NCBI RefSeq assembly: GCF_014654615.1
Contig: NZ_BNBB01000002.1
Location: 186,001 to 250,000, forward strand
DNA from: Streptosporangium violaceochromogenes
Lineage (GTDB): Bacteria > Actinomycetota > Actinomycetes > Streptosporangiales > Streptosporangiaceae
Direction of reading: 5' to 3'
DNA length: 64,000 nucleotides
Made by a program: the position numbers and the translations under genes
Shown: positions 16,516 through 24,282 of the stretch, piece after piece
Layout: every line of letters starts with the position of its first letter
How positions within the stretch are numbered: the first letter of the stretch is position 1
Notes under the pieces: model-generated
What the model was told of the DNA's origin: nothing
The model's input: only the letters and a program-made list of their open reading frames with translations
Database searches by the model: none

Positions 16516-17466
16516 ATGGAACTTCCCACATTCTGGTTCGTGGTCGTCGCCTTCCTGTGGACCGGCTACTTCGTCCTTGAGGGGTTCGACTTCGGCGTGG
16601 GCCTGCTGCTGCCGGTGCTCTCGCGCGACGAGGCCGAACGCGGGCAGGTGCTCGGCACGATCGGCCCCGTCTGGGACGGCAACGAGGTCTGGCTGATCAC
16701 CGCGGTGGGCGCCATGTTCGCCGCCTTCCCCGCCTGGTACGCCGGGCTGCTCAGCGCCTTCTACCTGCCGCTGGTGCTGGTCCTGGCGGGCCTGATCGTG
16801 CGCGGCGTGGGCCTGGAGTGGCGAGGGAAGGTCCGCCACGCCTCCGACCGCGCCTGGTGCGACCTGGGCATCATGGTCGGCAGCGGCCTGCCCGCCTTCG
16901 TCTGGGGCGCCGTCTTCGCCGACGTGCTGTACGGCGGCGCCGTGGCGGCGCTGGTCGGCGGGGTGTTCTCCCTGGCGCTGTTCGCGCTGCACGGGGCGGT
17001 CTTCGTCGCGCTCAAGACGTCGGGGCCGGTGCGCGGGCGGGCACGCCGTACCGCGATGATCACCTCGCTGGTGGCGCTGCCCACGGCGGTGGTGGCGCTG
17101 CCCGGCATCCCCGCCGCGGGCGCGAAAGGGGCGGCCGCCACCGGCTGGGCCGCCTCGCCCTGGCTGTGGGCGTGCGCGCTGGCCGCGACGGCGGCGCTGG
17201 CCGCCGCGACCGCGCTGACCTGGAGGAACCGGGACGGATGGGCGTTCACTGCCACCGCCTCCTCCATCGTGCTGGGGGCCGCCGCCCTGTTCGGGGCCCT
17301 GTGGCCCGCCCCGCTGCCCGGTCTCACCGTCGCCGAGGCCGCCTCCGGCCCCTACACCCTGGGCATGCTGACCTGGATCGGCCTGATCGCGCTGCCCTTC
17401 GTGCTCGGCTACCAGACCTGGACGTACTGGGTGTTCCGCCGGCGCCTGACCGCCGGGACGCCCTGA
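16516..17466 (+). CDS. cydB: cytochrome bd oxidase subunit II
   Basis: A 316-residue partner of CydA with eight expected TM helices. Family motifs are FVVVAFLWTGYFVLEGFDFG, GPVWDGNEVWLITAVGAMFA, AAFPAWYAGLLSAFYLPL and a late YTLGMLTWIGLIALPFVLGY. It starts 11 bases after cydA with AAGGCGGAAACG as RBS. The length is at the short end for CydB. No cydDC exporter genes follow: the next gene (17537-19924) is convergent, so the assembly exporter must lie elsewhere. Confidence 0.96.
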   Translation: MELPTFWFVVVAFLWTGYFVLEGFDFGVGLLLPVLSRDEAERGQVLGTIGPVWDGNEVWLITAVGAMFAAFPAWYAGLLSAFYLPLVLVLAGLIVRGVGLEWRGKVRHASDRAWCDLGIMVGSGLPAFVWGAVFADVLYGGAVAALVGGVFSLALFALHGAVFVALKTSGPVRGRARRTAMITSLVALPTAVVALPGIPAAGAKGAAATGWAASPWLWACALAATAALAAATALTWRNRDGWAFTATASSIVLGAAALFGALWPAPLPGLTVAEAASGPYTLGMLTWIGLIALPFVLGYQTWTYWVFRRRLTAGTP

Positions 17467-17536
17467 CCCGGCCCGAGCCCCCTCCTTGGGCCCCGTCCGG
17501 GCTCCTCCCCGCTCCTCCCGGCCCGCGCCCGCCGGG

Positions 17537-19924
17537 TCAGGGGGCGGCACGGCGCAGGTCGAACAGCTCCGACGGCGAAAGGGGCATCCGGTCGATCGGG
17601 ATGCCCTCGGCGTCCTCGACGGCCGAGGCGATGACCGCCGACACCGGGATGACCCCCGCCTCGCCGGCCCCCTTGATCCCCAGGGGGTTGAGCGGGGACG
17701 GGGTCTCCAGGTGAGCGGTCTCGATCGGCGGGATCTCCGTCGCGTAGGGCATCAGGAAGTCCATGAACGAGGCGTTGAGCAGCTGGCCGTGCTCGTCGTA
17801 GACCATCCGCTCGTACAGCGCGCCTCCCACGCCCTGCGCGACGCCGCCGTGGATCTGCCCCTCGACGATCATCGGGTTGATGAGCCTGCCGCAGTCGTGG
17901 ACCACCGCGTAGCGCAGGACGCGGATCTCGGCGGTCAGCGGGTCGGTCTCGACGATCGCCGCGTGCATGCCGGAGGCGAAGGTCGAGCGGATCGGCGAGT
18001 AGTAGTCGCGGCCCTCCAGCCCCGGCTCCTCCCCCTCCGCCACCGGCGGCGCGTCGGGCGGTGAGGCGCCCGCGAACTGGGTCGCGCGGGCCGCCTCCTC
18101 GTCGAAGGCGTAGCGCAGCGGGTTGGACAGCACCGCCACGGTGGCCAGCGGGACCGAGGCGCCGGGCGCGCCCACCACCCTCACCTCGCCGTCGACGATC
18201 TCCAGGTCGCGCGGGTCGGCCTCCAGCACCCCGGCGGCGATCCGCAGCGCCTTCTCCCTGACCTTCCGGCACGCCAGCGCGATGGCGTTGCCGCTCATCA
18301 CCGCCGCCCGCGAGGCGAACGTGCCGACCGCGTAGCCGAACCTGCGGGTGTCGCCGGTGACCACCGAGATCCGCTCCAGCGGCACACCCAGCTCGGTCGC
18401 GGCGATCTGGGCGAAGACCGTCTCGTGTCCCTGCCCCTGGGAGGTGAGCCCGGTGGAGACGTGCACCCGCCCGTCGGAGGTGACCTGGACGTGCCCCCCC
18501 TCGTACGGACCGACCCCGGTGCCCTCGACGTAGCAGCCGACGCCGATGCCGAGCCTGCGGCCCTCGGCCGCGGCCCGCGCCTTCAGCTCCCCGAAGGAGT
18601 CCCAGCCGATGAGTTCCCTGAGCATCCGCAGCGACCGGGGGTAGTCGCCGCTGTCGTAGATCAGCGGGCGGCCGTCCTGGAAGGTCATCCCCTGGTCGTA
18701 GGGGAACTCGCCGGGCTGGATGAGGTTGGCCTCGCGCACGGCCGTACGGTCGATCCCCAGGTGCCGGGCGATGCGGTCCATCGTCCGCTCCATGCAGAAG
18801 ACGCCCTGCGGGCGGCCCGCCCCCCGGTACGGCGTGACCTGCACGGTGTTGGTGTAGACGGAGGAGAACTCGACCCGGTAGGCGCCGATCTTGTAGGGCC
18901 CCAGAAGCTGGGTGGAGGTGATGATCGGCACGATGATCCCGTACGGCGTGTAGGCGCCGTGGTCGTGCAGGATGGTCACCTCCAGGCCGAGCACCCGGCC
19001 CTCGCCGTCGAAGCCGACCCGGACGAACTGCACCTGGGCCCGCTCGTGCGCGGAGGAGACGAAGTGCTCGCGCCGATCCTCGGTCCACTTGACCTCCCGG
19101 CCGAGCCGGACGGCCGCCCACGGGACCAGCACCTCCTCCGGCCACGGGTGCATGACCTTGACCCCGAACCCGCCGCCCACGTCGGGGGCGATCACCTCGA
19201 CCTTGGGAAGCGGCAGGCCGAGCTTGGCCGCGACGGCCATCCGGACGCTGGTGGAGGTCTGGGTGCTGGAGTACACGCGCAGCGAGCCGTCGTCGGCGTC
19301 CCACCGGGCGCACACCCCGCGCCCTTCGAGCGGCATGGACGCGCTGCGCTCGATGTCGAGCCGGAAGGCCAGCGTGTGCGGGGCGGCGCCGATCGCCTCG
19401 CGCGCGCCGGTCCCGGCCGCCGAGGGCACCTCCTGTACAAGGTGCGCGCCCACGTTGCCCGGCACGTCGTCGTGGACCAGCCGCCGCGACCCGGCCGCCC
19501 GCTCCGGGCCGATCACCGGCCGGAGGACCTCGTAGTCGACCCGGATGAGCGCGCAGGCGTCCTCGGCGAGGTAGCGGTCGCGGGCCACGACCATCACCAC
19601 GGGCTCGCCGACGTGCCTGACGACGTCGCGGGCGAGTGGGCGGGCGGTGCGGCCGTGGGTCAGGGCCGGGTGCGGGATGAGCAGCGGCAGCGGCTCGGCG
19701 AGCGAGGCCGGCAGGTCCTCCCAGGTGTAGATCGCCACCAGCCCGTCCACGTCGATCGCGGCCGAGACGTCGATGTCGCGGATCCGGGCGTGCGCGTGCG
19801 GGGAGCGGACGAACGCCACCTCCAGCGCGCCCGCGCCGAGGTCGTCCACGTAGCGCCCCCGCCCGGTCAGCAGCCGGGGGTCCTCCCGGCGCCGCACCGG
19901 CTCGCCGAACATCCCGGTCGTCAC
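17537..19924 (-). CDS. molybdenum hydroxylase large subunit (form II CoxL / xanthine dehydrogenase-like)
   Basis: A 795-residue molybdopterin-binding subunit of the xanthine oxidase family. The N-terminal ald_xan_dh domain starts after VRRREDPRLLTGRGRYVDDL; the Mo-binding domains include GGGFGVKVMHPWPEE and the catalytic Glu motif GAGEAGVIP near the C-terminus. The active-site loop reads PYRGAGRPQG, the AYRGAGR (form II) type, not the AYXCSFR loop of true CO dehydrogenases, so CO oxidation is unlikely and a purine-type or aldehyde substrate is more plausible. GTG start at 19924. It is last of the operon M-S-L, 40 bases after the iron-sulfur subunit. Confidence 0.93.
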   Translation of the reverse strand: MTTGMFGEPVRRREDPRLLTGRGRYVDDLGAGALEVAFVRSPHAHARIRDIDVSAAIDVDGLVAIYTWEDLPASLAEPLPLLIPHPALTHGRTARPLARDVVRHVGEPVVMVVARDRYLAEDACALIRVDYEVLRPVIGPERAAGSRRLVHDDVPGNVGAHLVQEVPSAAGTGAREAIGAAPHTLAFRLDIERSASMPLEGRGVCARWDADDGSLRVYSSTQTSTSVRMAVAAKLGLPLPKVEVIAPDVGGGFGVKVMHPWPEEVLVPWAAVRLGREVKWTEDRREHFVSSAHERAQVQFVRVGFDGEGRVLGLEVTILHDHGAYTPYGIIVPIITSTQLLGPYKIGAYRVEFSSVYTNTVQVTPYRGAGRPQGVFCMERTMDRIARHLGIDRTAVREANLIQPGEFPYDQGMTFQDGRPLIYDSGDYPRSLRMLRELIGWDSFGELKARAAAEGRRLGIGVGCYVEGTGVGPYEGGHVQVTSDGRVHVSTGLTSQGQGHETVFAQIAATELGVPLERISVVTGDTRRFGYAVGTFASRAAVMSGNAIALACRKVREKALRIAAGVLEADPRDLEIVDGEVRVVGAPGASVPLATVAVLSNPLRYAFDEEAARATQFAGASPPDAPPVAEGEEPGLEGRDYYSPIRSTFASGMHAAIVETDPLTAEIRVLRYAVVHDCGRLINPMIVEGQIHGGVAQGVGGALYERMVYDEHGQLLNASFMDFLMPYATEIPPIETAHLETPSPLNPLGIKGAGEAGVIPVSAVIASAVEDAEGIPIDRMPLSPSELFDLRRAAP

Positions 19925-19964
19925 GCCCGCCCCGTCCGTCGCGCGCCCGTCCCGTCGCGCCCGG

Positions 19965-20468
19965 TCACCGCTCCTCCGCCATGATCTCGGCCGCGCGGCG
20001 GACGGACCTGAGGATGTTCTGATACCCCGTGCACCGGCACAGGTTGCCCGAGACGCCCTCCAGTACCTCCTCCTCGGTCGGCACCGGGTTCTCCCGCAGC
20101 AGGGCGGTGACCACGCACAGGAACCCCGGGGTGCAGAACCCGCACTGCAGGCCGTGGCACTCGGCGAAGGCCCGCTGCACCGGCGACAGCTCGCCGCCGG
20201 GGCCGGCCAGCCCCTCCACGGTGGTGACGGCGTGCCCGTCGGCGGTCACCGCGAACATCAGGCAGGAGCGGACCGGCTCGCCGTCCAGCAGCACCGTGCA
20301 GCACCCGCAGACCCCGTGTTCGCACCCGACGTGCGTGCCGGTCAGCCCGAGGTCGTGCCGCAGGCAGTCCGACAGCAGCCGCCGGCCGGGCACCTCGGCC
20401 CGCCGCACCACGCCGTTCACGGTCAGCGTGATCGCGATGTCCGTCCCCCCTCCCACCGGCTCACCCAC
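19965..20468 (-). CDS. molybdenum hydroxylase small [2Fe-2S] subunit (CoxS-like)
   Basis: A 167-residue iron-sulfur subunit. The plant-type [2Fe-2S] cluster motif is GCEHGVCGCCTVLLDG, and the second cluster in the C-terminal helical domain is CGFCTPGF...CRCTGYQNI. It passes electrons from the Mo centre to the FAD subunit. The GTG at 20468 overlaps the end of the FAD-subunit gene by 8 bases; an in-frame GTG four codons later (20456) is an alternative. All eight cluster Cys residues are present. Confidence 0.94.
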   Translation of the reverse strand: MGEPVGGGTDIAITLTVNGVVRRAEVPGRRLLSDCLRHDLGLTGTHVGCEHGVCGCCTVLLDGEPVRSCLMFAVTADGHAVTTVEGLAGPGGELSPVQRAFAECHGLQCGFCTPGFLCVVTALLRENPVPTEEEVLEGVSGNLCRCTGYQNILRSVRRAAEIMAEER

Positions 20469-21330
20469 CGGCCGCCTCCGTCGCCGCGTCCCGCAGGGCC
20501 CGCTCGGCCAGGACCCCGGCGAGGTGCCGCCGGTAGGCGGCGCTCGCGTGGATGTCGGCCTCCGGGTCGATCCGGTCCCGTACGGCCCGCGCCGCCGCCC
20601 CCCAGTCCGCCGTGCCGGGCGCGCGGTGACCGCAGTCGCCGGTGACGTCCACGAGCTCCGGGACCGGGCCCGCGTTCACGCACACCACCTCGGCGGCGGC
20701 GACCCGCAGGTCGTCGTCCAGCCGGACCCGGGCCGCGACCCCGGCCAGGGCGTAGTCGCCGTGCCGCCGGGCCACCTCGTGGAAGGCGGTGCCCGAGCGG
20801 GGGGGCAGCGCGGGGAACAGGGCGGAGACGGCCAGCTCGTCCGGCTCGGCGGCCGACTCCAGGGGGCCGGTGAAGAAACGCGCCGCGGGGACGTCGCGGA
20901 CGGCGCCGCGGCGGGCCAGCCGTACCGAACCTCCGAGGAGGGTGAGCACGGCGGGCAACTCGGCCGCGGGGTCGGCGTGCACCAGGCTGCCGACCACGGT
21001 GCCCCGGTTGCGGATCGCCGGATGGGCGACCAGCCGCAGCGCCCGGCGCAGCAGGGGCTGGGCGGCGGCGACCGGCCCGGAGCGCTCCACCTGGGCGTGC
21101 CTGGCCAGCGCGCCGGTCCGGACGCCGTCCGGGCCGACGGTGACGGCGGCCAGCTCGGTGAGGCGGTTGATGTCGACGACGTGCCCGGGGGCGGCCAGCC
21201 GCATGTTCAGCATCGGGATCAGGCTCTGACCGCCCGCGAGCACCTTGCCGTCCCGCCCGGTGGCGGCGAGGATCTCCAGCGCCTCGCCGACGGACCGGGG
21301 CGAGTGGTAGTCGAAGGGTGGTGGCTTCAC
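20461..21330 (-). CDS. molybdenum hydroxylase FAD-binding subunit (CoxM-like)
   Basis: A 289-residue FAD-binding medium subunit. The first FAD motif is AGGQSLIPMLNMRLA (about residues 37-51), the second is RNRGTVVGSLVHADPAAELP (about 107-126), and a CO_deh_flav_C-type domain follows to the end. The GTG start at 21330 begins KPPPFDYHSPRSVGEAL, typical for the family. First gene of the three-subunit operon. Together with the PucR gene upstream in the same direction, a role in purine or related heterocycle oxidation is inferred. Confidence 0.93.
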   Translation of the reverse strand: MKPPPFDYHSPRSVGEALEILAATGRDGKVLAGGQSLIPMLNMRLAAPGHVVDINRLTELAAVTVGPDGVRTGALARHAQVERSGPVAAAQPLLRRALRLVAHPAIRNRGTVVGSLVHADPAAELPAVLTLLGGSVRLARRGAVRDVPAARFFTGPLESAAEPDELAVSALFPALPPRSGTAFHEVARRHGDYALAGVAARVRLDDDLRVAAAEVVCVNAGPVPELVDVTGDCGHRAPGTADWGAAARAVRDRIDPEADIHASAAYRRHLAGVLAERALRDAATEAAGG

Positions 21331-21368
21331 CCGGAGGCCTTTCGCTCGTACGGGACCCCGCCGGCCGG

Positions 21369-21590
21369 TCAGCCGCCCGGGGCGACCACGTGGATCTCGA
21401 AACCGTCCCCGGCCACGACCTGGCCGGCGCGGACCTTACGGGTCTTGCGGAGCTCGATCTCGCCGTCGACCGTGACGTTGCCCTGGGCGATGAAGTGCTT
21501 GGCCTGACCTCCGGTGTCGGTGACGGCGCAGTACTTCAGCAGGTCGCAGAGCGGGATGTGGTCGGTTTCCAGCTCGAAGGTCTCGTTCAC
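21369..21590 (-). CDS. small S4-domain RNA-binding protein
   Basis: A 73-residue single S4 domain protein of the YbcJ/YaaA-like type. The S4 core reads IPLCDLLKYCAVTDTGGQAK, then FIAQGNVTVDGEIELRKTRK and VRAGQVVAGDG. Expected to bind structured RNA (rRNA or tRNA); the target is not known. It sits 38 bases upstream of the FAD subunit and 10 bases downstream of pucR in the same direction, so it may be cotranscribed by position alone. Confidence 0.9.
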   Translation of the reverse strand: MNETFELETDHIPLCDLLKYCAVTDTGGQAKHFIAQGNVTVDGEIELRKTRKVRAGQVVAGDGFEIHVVAPGG

Positions 21591-21600
21591 GTTCGTGAGT

Positions 21601-23163
21601 CTAGATGCCGCGCATCCGCAGGACGTGCAGCGCGAGCATGAGGTTCAGGCGCAGATGGGCGTCCTCGGTGAAGGCGCCGAGCATCCGCTCCAGCTTGCCG
21701 ATCCGGTAGCGCAGCGTGTTGTAGTGGAAGTGCAGCCTGCGGGCCGTCTCGGCGACGTTGAGGTTGGTCTCCAGCAGCACCTGGAGGGTCCGGCGCAGAT
21801 CGCCGTTCTCGGCGTCGGCGTCGGAGGCGAGCGGGCCGAGGGTCTCGCGGACGAAGGCGTGCAGCTCCTCGGTGTCGCTGACCAGCGACAGCAGACGGTA
21901 GACGCCGAGCTGGTCGAAGTGGGCGACCGCGCCCGGGCCGTGGAGCTGGCGGCCCACCCTGGCCGCCTTCAGGGCCTGGCCGTACGCCTCGGGCAGATCC
22001 TCGGCCCCGGCGGCGGTACGGCTCGCGCCGGTGGAGAAGGTGGCCGGCAGGCACTCGGCGAAGGCCGCGACGGCGTCCTTGGCCAGGCGGGTGGTGTCGA
22101 CCTCCGCGCCCACCACCGCGACGACCTCGTGGGAGAAGCCCGCCACCGCGCCGTGGCGGTCGTGGCGGCGCACCGCGCCGGTCCAGCAGCCGGCCAGGCG
22201 GTCCTGGGCGACGCGCTCGTCGCCCTCGGGGTCGAGCTCGGCCACCAGCACGGTGACCGGGCGCCGCAGGTTCCAGCCGAAGGCCCTGGCCCGGGAGGCG
22301 ATCCGCTCGGAGGTGCCCGCCCGGCCGGTGAGCATGTCGCGCAGGAAGTCGGCGCGGTACTTGCTCTCCACCGCGTTGACCGCCTCCTGCCGGGTCACCA
22401 CGAGCGCGGCGACCGTGGCGGCACGTTCCAAAATGCCCACGTCGCCGTCGCCGATCGCCCCCGCCTGGTCGCAGACGGCGATCCGGCCGTGGTGGTGGCC
22501 GCCCGCGACGACGGGAACCGAGGTGTGGCGGCCGCCGGGGGTGGCGCGCAGCGCGGCGACCTGCTCGGCGGGGCCCGCGGCGGCCAGCACCTGGCCCGCG
22601 CCGTCGAACACCGCCACGGCCAGGCCCAGCAGCGCGGCGACCTCGGCGGCCACCTCCCGCAGCCCACCTCCGGCGAGCACGATCTGCACCAGCGCCCGGT
22701 GCGCCTCCTCGGCCCTGGCCAGCACGGCGGCCTGCCGGTTGAGGATGTCGGTGAGGACCTGGTTGAGGATGTCGTCGAAACCGACGCCGTCGGGGAGCTG
22801 GATCAGCGGGAAGCCCAGCCGGTCGGCCTGCCTGACCATCTCCTTCGGCAGCCGGTCCAGGTAGCGGCCGAGCTTGATCGCCAGTGCGGCCAGGCCGCGC
22901 TCGTCGAGGTCCATCACGAGCCGGTCGAGCGACTGGGGGGTGTTGCGCAGGGGGTATCCGGTGGTCAGCAGCAGTTCATGTGGTTTCACCCAGGCGAGGA
23001 TGTCGGGAACCTCCATCACGTTGAGCCGCTGCACGACCCGGTCCAGCCCCCGCTCCCCGGCGATCAGCCGGGCCCCGGCCAGGGTCGAGACGCCGAGGAC
23101 CTCGCCGACGGCGACGCCGTGAGTGATCGTTCCAGTGCTCGCCGGGCGAACGAGAGGTTCCAT
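21601..23163 (-). CDS. PucR family transcriptional regulator
   Basis: A 520-residue regulator. The PucR N-terminal domain is at about residues 20-145 (TLAGARLIAGERGLDRVVQRLNV; KPHELLLTTGYPL). A degenerate central sensor region follows, and a C-terminal PucR-type HTH (NVAETARRLHFHYNTLRYRI, about residues 480-500). Members of this family control purine and related catabolism; Bacillus PucR responds to allantoin. The ATG at 23163 starts MEPLVRPASTG. The gene is divergent from the allH-allF-allG operon and in line with the S4 and Mo-hydroxylase genes, so it likely controls both arms from the 23164-23294 region. Confidence 0.92.
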   Translation of the reverse strand: MEPLVRPASTGTITHGVAVGEVLGVSTLAGARLIAGERGLDRVVQRLNVMEVPDILAWVKPHELLLTTGYPLRNTPQSLDRLVMDLDERGLAALAIKLGRYLDRLPKEMVRQADRLGFPLIQLPDGVGFDDILNQVLTDILNRQAAVLARAEEAHRALVQIVLAGGGLREVAAEVAALLGLAVAVFDGAGQVLAAAGPAEQVAALRATPGGRHTSVPVVAGGHHHGRIAVCDQAGAIGDGDVGILERAATVAALVVTRQEAVNAVESKYRADFLRDMLTGRAGTSERIASRARAFGWNLRRPVTVLVAELDPEGDERVAQDRLAGCWTGAVRRHDRHGAVAGFSHEVVAVVGAEVDTTRLAKDAVAAFAECLPATFSTGASRTAAGAEDLPEAYGQALKAARVGRQLHGPGAVAHFDQLGVYRLLSLVSDTEELHAFVRETLGPLASDADAENGDLRRTLQVLLETNLNVAETARRLHFHYNTLRYRIGKLERMLGAFTEDAHLRLNLMLALHVLRMRGI

Positions 23164-23294
23164 GAACCGATTGTGACCGACGGAACAGTCTGTCAGGAAG
23201 AGCCAACCTTTGGGCCGACCGTTGGCAGCTTTCTCCGTACGGAGGGGATCCGGGAACGTTCTACCGTCGCCTTGAAAGGACGAGGAGCCTTCAC

Positions 23295-23372
23295 GTGAGC
23301 ACGGGGAGCACGGTGGCAGGACCGGGGCCGGCGGAACCGGCGGGGGCGATGGGGCGCGGAGGTGCCCGGTGA
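23295..23372 (+). CDS. short leader ORF (25 aa) ahead of allH
   Basis: A GTG-started 25-codon reading frame with the best Shine-Dalgarno in the area (AAGGACGAGGAG, 5-15 bases upstream). It ends in a TGA at 23370-23372, 10 bases before the TTG start of the DUF2877 gene. The peptide is Gly/Ala/Pro-rich and has no recognisable domain. It could be a translational-coupling or leader peptide, or a spurious frame; there is no homology argument. Confidence 0.35.
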   Translation: MSTGSTVAGPGPAEPAGAMGRGGAR

Positions 23373-23382
23373 GGGGGATGCG

Positions 23383-24282
23383 TTGACGCTTGGAACGCGC
23401 CCGAGGGCTCGGCGGGCTCCGACCCCGCGGCCTCCCGCGCGCATCCACGCCACCGGCGCCGCCAGCACGGCCCTGCGCCGGACCATGGAGTCGCCCCGGA
23501 GTCCCGCCCGGGTGCTGGCGGCCTTCCCCTCGGGGATCTACCTGGAGGTCCGCGCCGCGTCCGAACCACAGGTGATCGCGGTGGTGACCGGGGAGGCGGT
23601 CCGGCTGCCCAACGCGATGGTGGTCGGCCGGCCGGTCCCCCGGGTCGCGGTGGGGGACGAGGCGCACGTGGGGGACGGTTCGATCGACGTCGGGCGGCTC
23701 AGCCTGAGGGCCGGCCGCTGGTGGGATCCGGCCCCGCCGCTGGGCCGGGTGGATCCGGCCCGGCTCGCCGCCGCGCTGCCGGTGATGGCGGAGCTGTGCG
23801 ACCGCTCGCCCCGGCGACCGGCTCTGGAGGGCAACGGCGCGGCGCGGGCGCTCGTCCGGGGCTGCGCCGAGCTCTCGCTGCTCGGCTGCGTCACGGCCGC
23901 CGAGGGGCTCGTCGGCCTGGGTCCGGGGCTCACGCCGAGCGGCGACGACATGCTCGCCGGGCTGCTGGTCGCCCTGCGCCACCTGGGCGCGGCGGCCGGC
24001 GCGGAGCGGGCCGTCTGGCTGGCCGGCTGGCTGGCCGCCGCCGTCACCTTCGACGTCCGGGGCAGGACCACCCCCATCTCGGCCGCGCTGCTGCACTGCG
24101 CGGCCCGGGGCGAGGCCGGCGGCGAGGTGCTGGCCGTCCTGCGGGGCCTGGCCGGACGGCAGCCGCTGGAGCCCGTGCTGCACCGGCTGCTCCAGATCGG
24201 GCACACCTCGGGCGCCGACCTGGCCTGGGGGATGCGTGTCGGCCTCGCGGCCGTCGTCGGCCTGGGGGGCGGAGGCGGTTGA
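23383..24282 (+). CDS. allH: DUF2877 protein, AllH-like subunit of oxamate carbamoyltransferase
   Basis: A 299-residue DUF2877-family protein. Family signatures are GVTAAEGLVGLGPGLTP-like text (here CVTAAEGLVGLGPGLTPSGD), MLAGLLVALRHLG, and RTTPISAALLHCAARGE. In E. coli the homologue YlbF (AllH) works with FdrA (AllF) and YlbE (AllG) as oxamate carbamoyltransferase in allantoin breakdown, giving oxamate and carbamoyl phosphate. The TTG at 23383 has GAGGGGGA upstream; an in-frame GTG at 23362 is possible. It overlaps fdrA by 4 bases (TTGA). The name rests on operon context as much as sequence. Confidence 0.75.
   Translation: MTLGTRPRARRAPTPRPPARIHATGAASTALRRTMESPRSPARVLAAFPSGIYLEVRAASEPQVIAVVTGEAVRLPNAMVVGRPVPRVAVGDEAHVGDGSIDVGRLSLRAGRWWDPAPPLGRVDPARLAAALPVMAELCDRSPRRPALEGNGAARALVRGCAELSLLGCVTAAEGLVGLGPGLTPSGDDMLAGLLVALRHLGAAAGAERAVWLAGWLAAAVTFDVRGRTTPISAALLHCAARGEAGGEVLAVLRGLAGRQPLEPVLHRLLQIGHTSGADLAWGMRVGLAAVVGLGGGGG

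Noticed and set aside
17409..19313. 634-codon alternative frame within the Mo-hydroxylase large-subunit gene
   Set aside because: Out of frame with the conserved CoxL-type protein on the same strand; repetitive Arg/Gly/Ala composition.
17537..21330. Form I (true) aerobic CO dehydrogenase
   Set aside because: The large-subunit loop is PYRGAGR, not the AYXCSFR loop of CO dehydrogenases, and CoxG lies outside the operon; the cluster is better read as a form II or purine-type hydroxylase.
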